From assembly GCA_052389895.1 (NCBI GenBank), contig JBQTHM010000024.1, positions 1 to 25,299 of the forward strand: 25,299 bases of DNA, in the 5' to 3' direction. The translations under genes and the position numbers were made by a program. The notes beneath the pieces were generated by a model, which was not told the DNA's origin, made no database searches, and saw only the letters and a list, made by a program, of their open reading frames with translations. Shown here piece after piece: positions 24,250 to 25,299 of this stretch. The DNA comes from CAVVXX01 sp052389895 (GTDB lineage Bacteria; Pseudomonadota; Alphaproteobacteria; Micropepsales; Micropepsaceae). The stretch's first letter is position 1; every line of letters begins with the position of its first letter.

Positions 24250-24258
24250 CAAGATACC
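24250..24258 (+). repeat. Direct repeat CAAGATACC, right copy
   Basis: Same 9 bases and orientation as 22174-22182. Removing the element and one copy rejoins the original recA upstream region. Confidence 0.6.
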
Positions 24259-24296
24259 ATATACAGGGCTGATTTAGCTGTGGAATACCTCATTGT

Positions 24297-24311
24297 GTTC
24301 TTGTCTTGTTC
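24297..24311 (+). promoter_or_regulatory. Perfect alphaproteobacterial LexA (SOS) box
   Basis: GTTC-TTGTCTT-GTTC matches GTTC-N7-GTTC at all eight fixed bases. It lies 63 bp before the ATG at 24374 and, before the transposon came in, would have been about 153-167 bp upstream of recA. It is positioned to repress the rightward promoter with TATATA at 24332-24339. Confidence 0.72.
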
Positions 24312-24339
24312 GGACTACACGCCCACCGGGGTATATATA
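24309..24339 (+). promoter_or_regulatory. Candidate promoter for the gene at 24374, overlapping the LexA box
   Basis: TTCGGA (24309-24314) then 17 bp then TATATA (24332-24337, within GTATATATAC). The -35 is poor but overlaps the perfect LexA box; the -10 is strong. It would direct transcription to the right, away from recA. Confidence 0.45.
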
Positions 24340-24373
24340 CTTAGCAAACGAATCAGCGTCGCTCTAGGAACCC

Positions 24374-25138
24374 ATGAGTAGCCGCTGGCGTTTACGACTC
24401 GATAGGGCTGTAATATTGTTGCGTTATGCCGTCGGCATAACTTGTGGCAATACTGCTACCTGCCGATTCGCTCCGAATTGTCGTGCCGTGAGCAATCTAG
24501 ATACAACCGCTTCCGCTGCCCGCGAACCGCCCGCCTCGCTGGATAGCTATCATGAGCTTGTCAATACGTGCGCGCGGCTGCGTCTCAATTTCCAAATTGC
24601 AAATGGATCGGCGGTTCACGCCCGCATCCTTATCAGCAAACTCTTTGAGATCGCACGGCGAGAAGTGCTGCTCATAAGCGGCACTGTCCGAGAGGCTAGT
24701 GACGAACAGAATGGCGTCGAAATTTATCCGCATCCTCCCGTCATCGAACAAGCGCAGAGATTTCTTCGGTTGCCAAACACGTCCCTCTCTATTCTCGTTC
24801 AGACCGGAACAATTGATAGAGGACAGGAGAACAGATTTCTTAATGCCATCATTAATGATGAGGCTAGAGTAGGCATCGTGAAAATCCTCCAACCCAAGAA
24901 GGGCTCGTTAAGCACCGATGAGACCCCACACTTCATGGTCTCAGATCGGGCAGCTTACCGCTTTGAAACTGGCAGAGATGCAACTCCCACTAATACCGGT
25001 ATTTCTGCAGTCGCTAATTTTGGCGACACTAAGGGAGCGAAGGGCCTTGGCGAACTATTTGATGAATTTGGGAGCCTTCTAGAGACACCAGAGTATCAGC
25101 AGCGAATTTGCACCTTTGAAACCGGCGCTCGTTTCTAG
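24374..25138 (+). CDS. Protein of unknown function behind an SOS box
   Basis: Up to 254 residues; I do not recognise the family. The ATG at 24374 has TAGGAA just upstream, but its first 38 residues are basic and Cys-containing and look atypical. A GTG at 24488 (start VSNLDTTASAAREPP) is a reasonable alternative and would leave an untranslated leader with a palindrome. The body appears to be a mixed alpha/beta domain: a helix AVHARILISKLFEIARREV, a strand-like VLLISG, a second unit SLSILVQTG, then HFMVSDRAAYRFETG and VANFGD. The last part loosely recalls degenerate phospholipase D-like domains, with no HKD motif, so this is only a hint. No membrane segment in the core. The next gene starts 35 bp after its stop. 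Confidence 0.65.
   Translation: MSSRWRLRLDRAVILLRYAVGITCGNTATCRFAPNCRAVSNLDTTASAAREPPASLDSYHELVNTCARLRLNFQIANGSAVHARILISKLFEIARREVLLISGTVREASDEQNGVEIYPHPPVIEQAQRFLRLPNTSLSILVQTGTIDRGQENRFLNAIINDEARVGIVKILQPKKGSLSTDETPHFMVSDRAAYRFETGRDATPTNTGISAVANFGDTKGAKGLGELFDEFGSLLETPEYQQRICTFETGARF
24423..24441. promoter_or_regulatory. Perfect 9-1-9 palindrome near the start of the unknown gene
   Basis: GTTATGCCGTCGGCATAAC is a perfect inverted repeat with a single central base. It is 47 bp before the GTG at 24488, just after a TAATAT element (about 24410), so it could be an operator or a small RNA hairpin; if the ATG at 24374 is the true start it is inside coding sequence. Confidence 0.4.
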
Positions 25139-25172
25139 CTGCGGCCTCTAGGAAAACTGAGGGAATGAGTCC

Positions 25173-25299
25173 GTGCCAATCACGCACGCTCAACTATTGG
25201 CCATTGCTTTTAATTCGGCACCGCTCATCCACTTTGGGCACTTCGCCGAAGCGGCGCTCGGAATAAATTTGGCTTACACTGTGCTCCTGCAGCTGGGAG
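25173..25299 (+). CDS. Start of a hydrophobic protein, cut by the window end
   Basis: A frame open from the GTG at 25173 to the end (42 codons), 35 bp after the upstream stop. GAGGG lies 9 bp before the GTG, and an in-frame stop at 25158 rules out a longer start. The visible part begins VPITHAQLLAIAFNS and is mostly hydrophobic, with HFGHFAEAALG and then INLAYTVLLQLG, so a membrane protein is likely. No family is recognised. It probably forms an operon with the preceding unknown gene. Confidence 0.5.
   Translation, partial: MPITHAQLLAIAFNSAPLIHFGHFAEAALGINLAYTVLLQLG

Larger units (their letters stand above)
22183..24250. mobile_element. IS1595-family transposon with protease passenger gene
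   Basis: About 2.07 kb, bounded by 21-bp perfect inverted repeats (22187-22207 and 24224-24244) and by direct repeats of CAAGATACC just outside. If the duplication is the inner-justified 8-mer, the ends extend a few less-matched bases beyond the perfect repeat. It contains two convergent genes: a trypsin-like protease on + starting 14 bp from the left repeat, and an IS1595 transposase on - starting 41 bp from the right repeat. Intact ends, intact genes and a preserved direct repeat suggest a recent insertion. IS1595 relatives with passenger genes are known; I do not know of one with this cargo. Confidence 0.88.

Noticed and set aside
23911..24381. 156-codon frame running from inside the transposase, across the right repeat, to 24381
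   Set aside because: It is antisense to the transposase and crosses the transposon end, so it cannot be a native gene of either side.
25165..25266. Short frame from the ATG at 25165
   Set aside because: It stops after 33 codons; the GTG frame at 25173 stays open to the window end, has a better-spaced ribosome site and a membrane-like composition.
1..25299. CRISPR arrays, tRNA or rRNA genes, replication origin
   Set aside because: No regularly spaced repeats, no tRNA cloverleaf with a TTCGANNC arm, no rRNA stretches and no clustered DnaA boxes were seen on either strand by reading; a tRNAscan or Rfam search was not possible.

Overview
The window is 25.3 kb of GC-rich chromosome from an alphaproteobacterium; I cannot place it below class with confidence. 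The evidence is a gene for the alphaproteobacterial F1-ATPase inhibitor subunit zeta (DUF1476), the order purC-purS-purQ-purL-bolA-grxD, the recA-alaS order facing icd, and LexA-type boxes of the alphaproteobacterial form GTTC-N7-GTTC.

Layout. (1) 1-7113, all on +: the 3' end of radC; a tightly overlapping Dpp/Opp-type ABC transporter (two permeases and a fused double ATPase whose two nucleotide-binding sites are both badly degenerate); gabD-like succinate-semialdehyde dehydrogenase; purB; and a small lipoprotein gene whose start overlaps the purB stop. Gaps within this run are -4 to +9 bp, so it looks co-transcribed. (2) 7114-9109: a chromate-resistance pair, chrB (C-terminal-type domain only) and chrA, with its own likely promoter. 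(3) 9113-14154: the zeta subunit gene on -, then purC-purS-purQ-purL with start/stop overlaps, then bolA and the CGFS glutaredoxin gene grxD. (4) 14155-16325, on -: a glutathione S-transferase gene, rpsD with a clear promoter and terminator, and a TrmJ/TrmH-type RNA methyltransferase gene. (5) 16404-22068: icd plus a small membrane protein gene on +, meeting alaS and recA on -. The alaS gene carries an apparent one-base deletion near its 3' end that destroys the conserved last residues of the C-Ala domain.

The accessory part is 22.1-25.3 kb. A roughly 2.07 kb IS1595-family transposon with 21-bp perfect inverted repeats has inserted about 115 bp upstream of recA. It carries a zinc-ribbon DDE transposase and a passenger gene for an intracellular trypsin-like serine protease with a visible His-Asp-Ser triad. 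A 9-bp direct repeat (CAAGATACC) next to both ends is consistent with an 8-bp target duplication. The insertion split the regulatory region between recA and a divergent gene. A perfect LexA-type box and a TATATA promoter element now lie on the far side from recA, while recA keeps only a one-mismatch box. Beyond this is an unrecognised protein gene, possibly SOS-controlled, followed by the start of a hydrophobic protein gene cut by the window end.

Strongest leads: the transposon-borne protease and its insertion into recA control DNA; the ABC ATPase with two ruined ATP sites kept in an intact operon; the alaS frameshift; and the SOS-box-linked unknown gene pair at the right edge.
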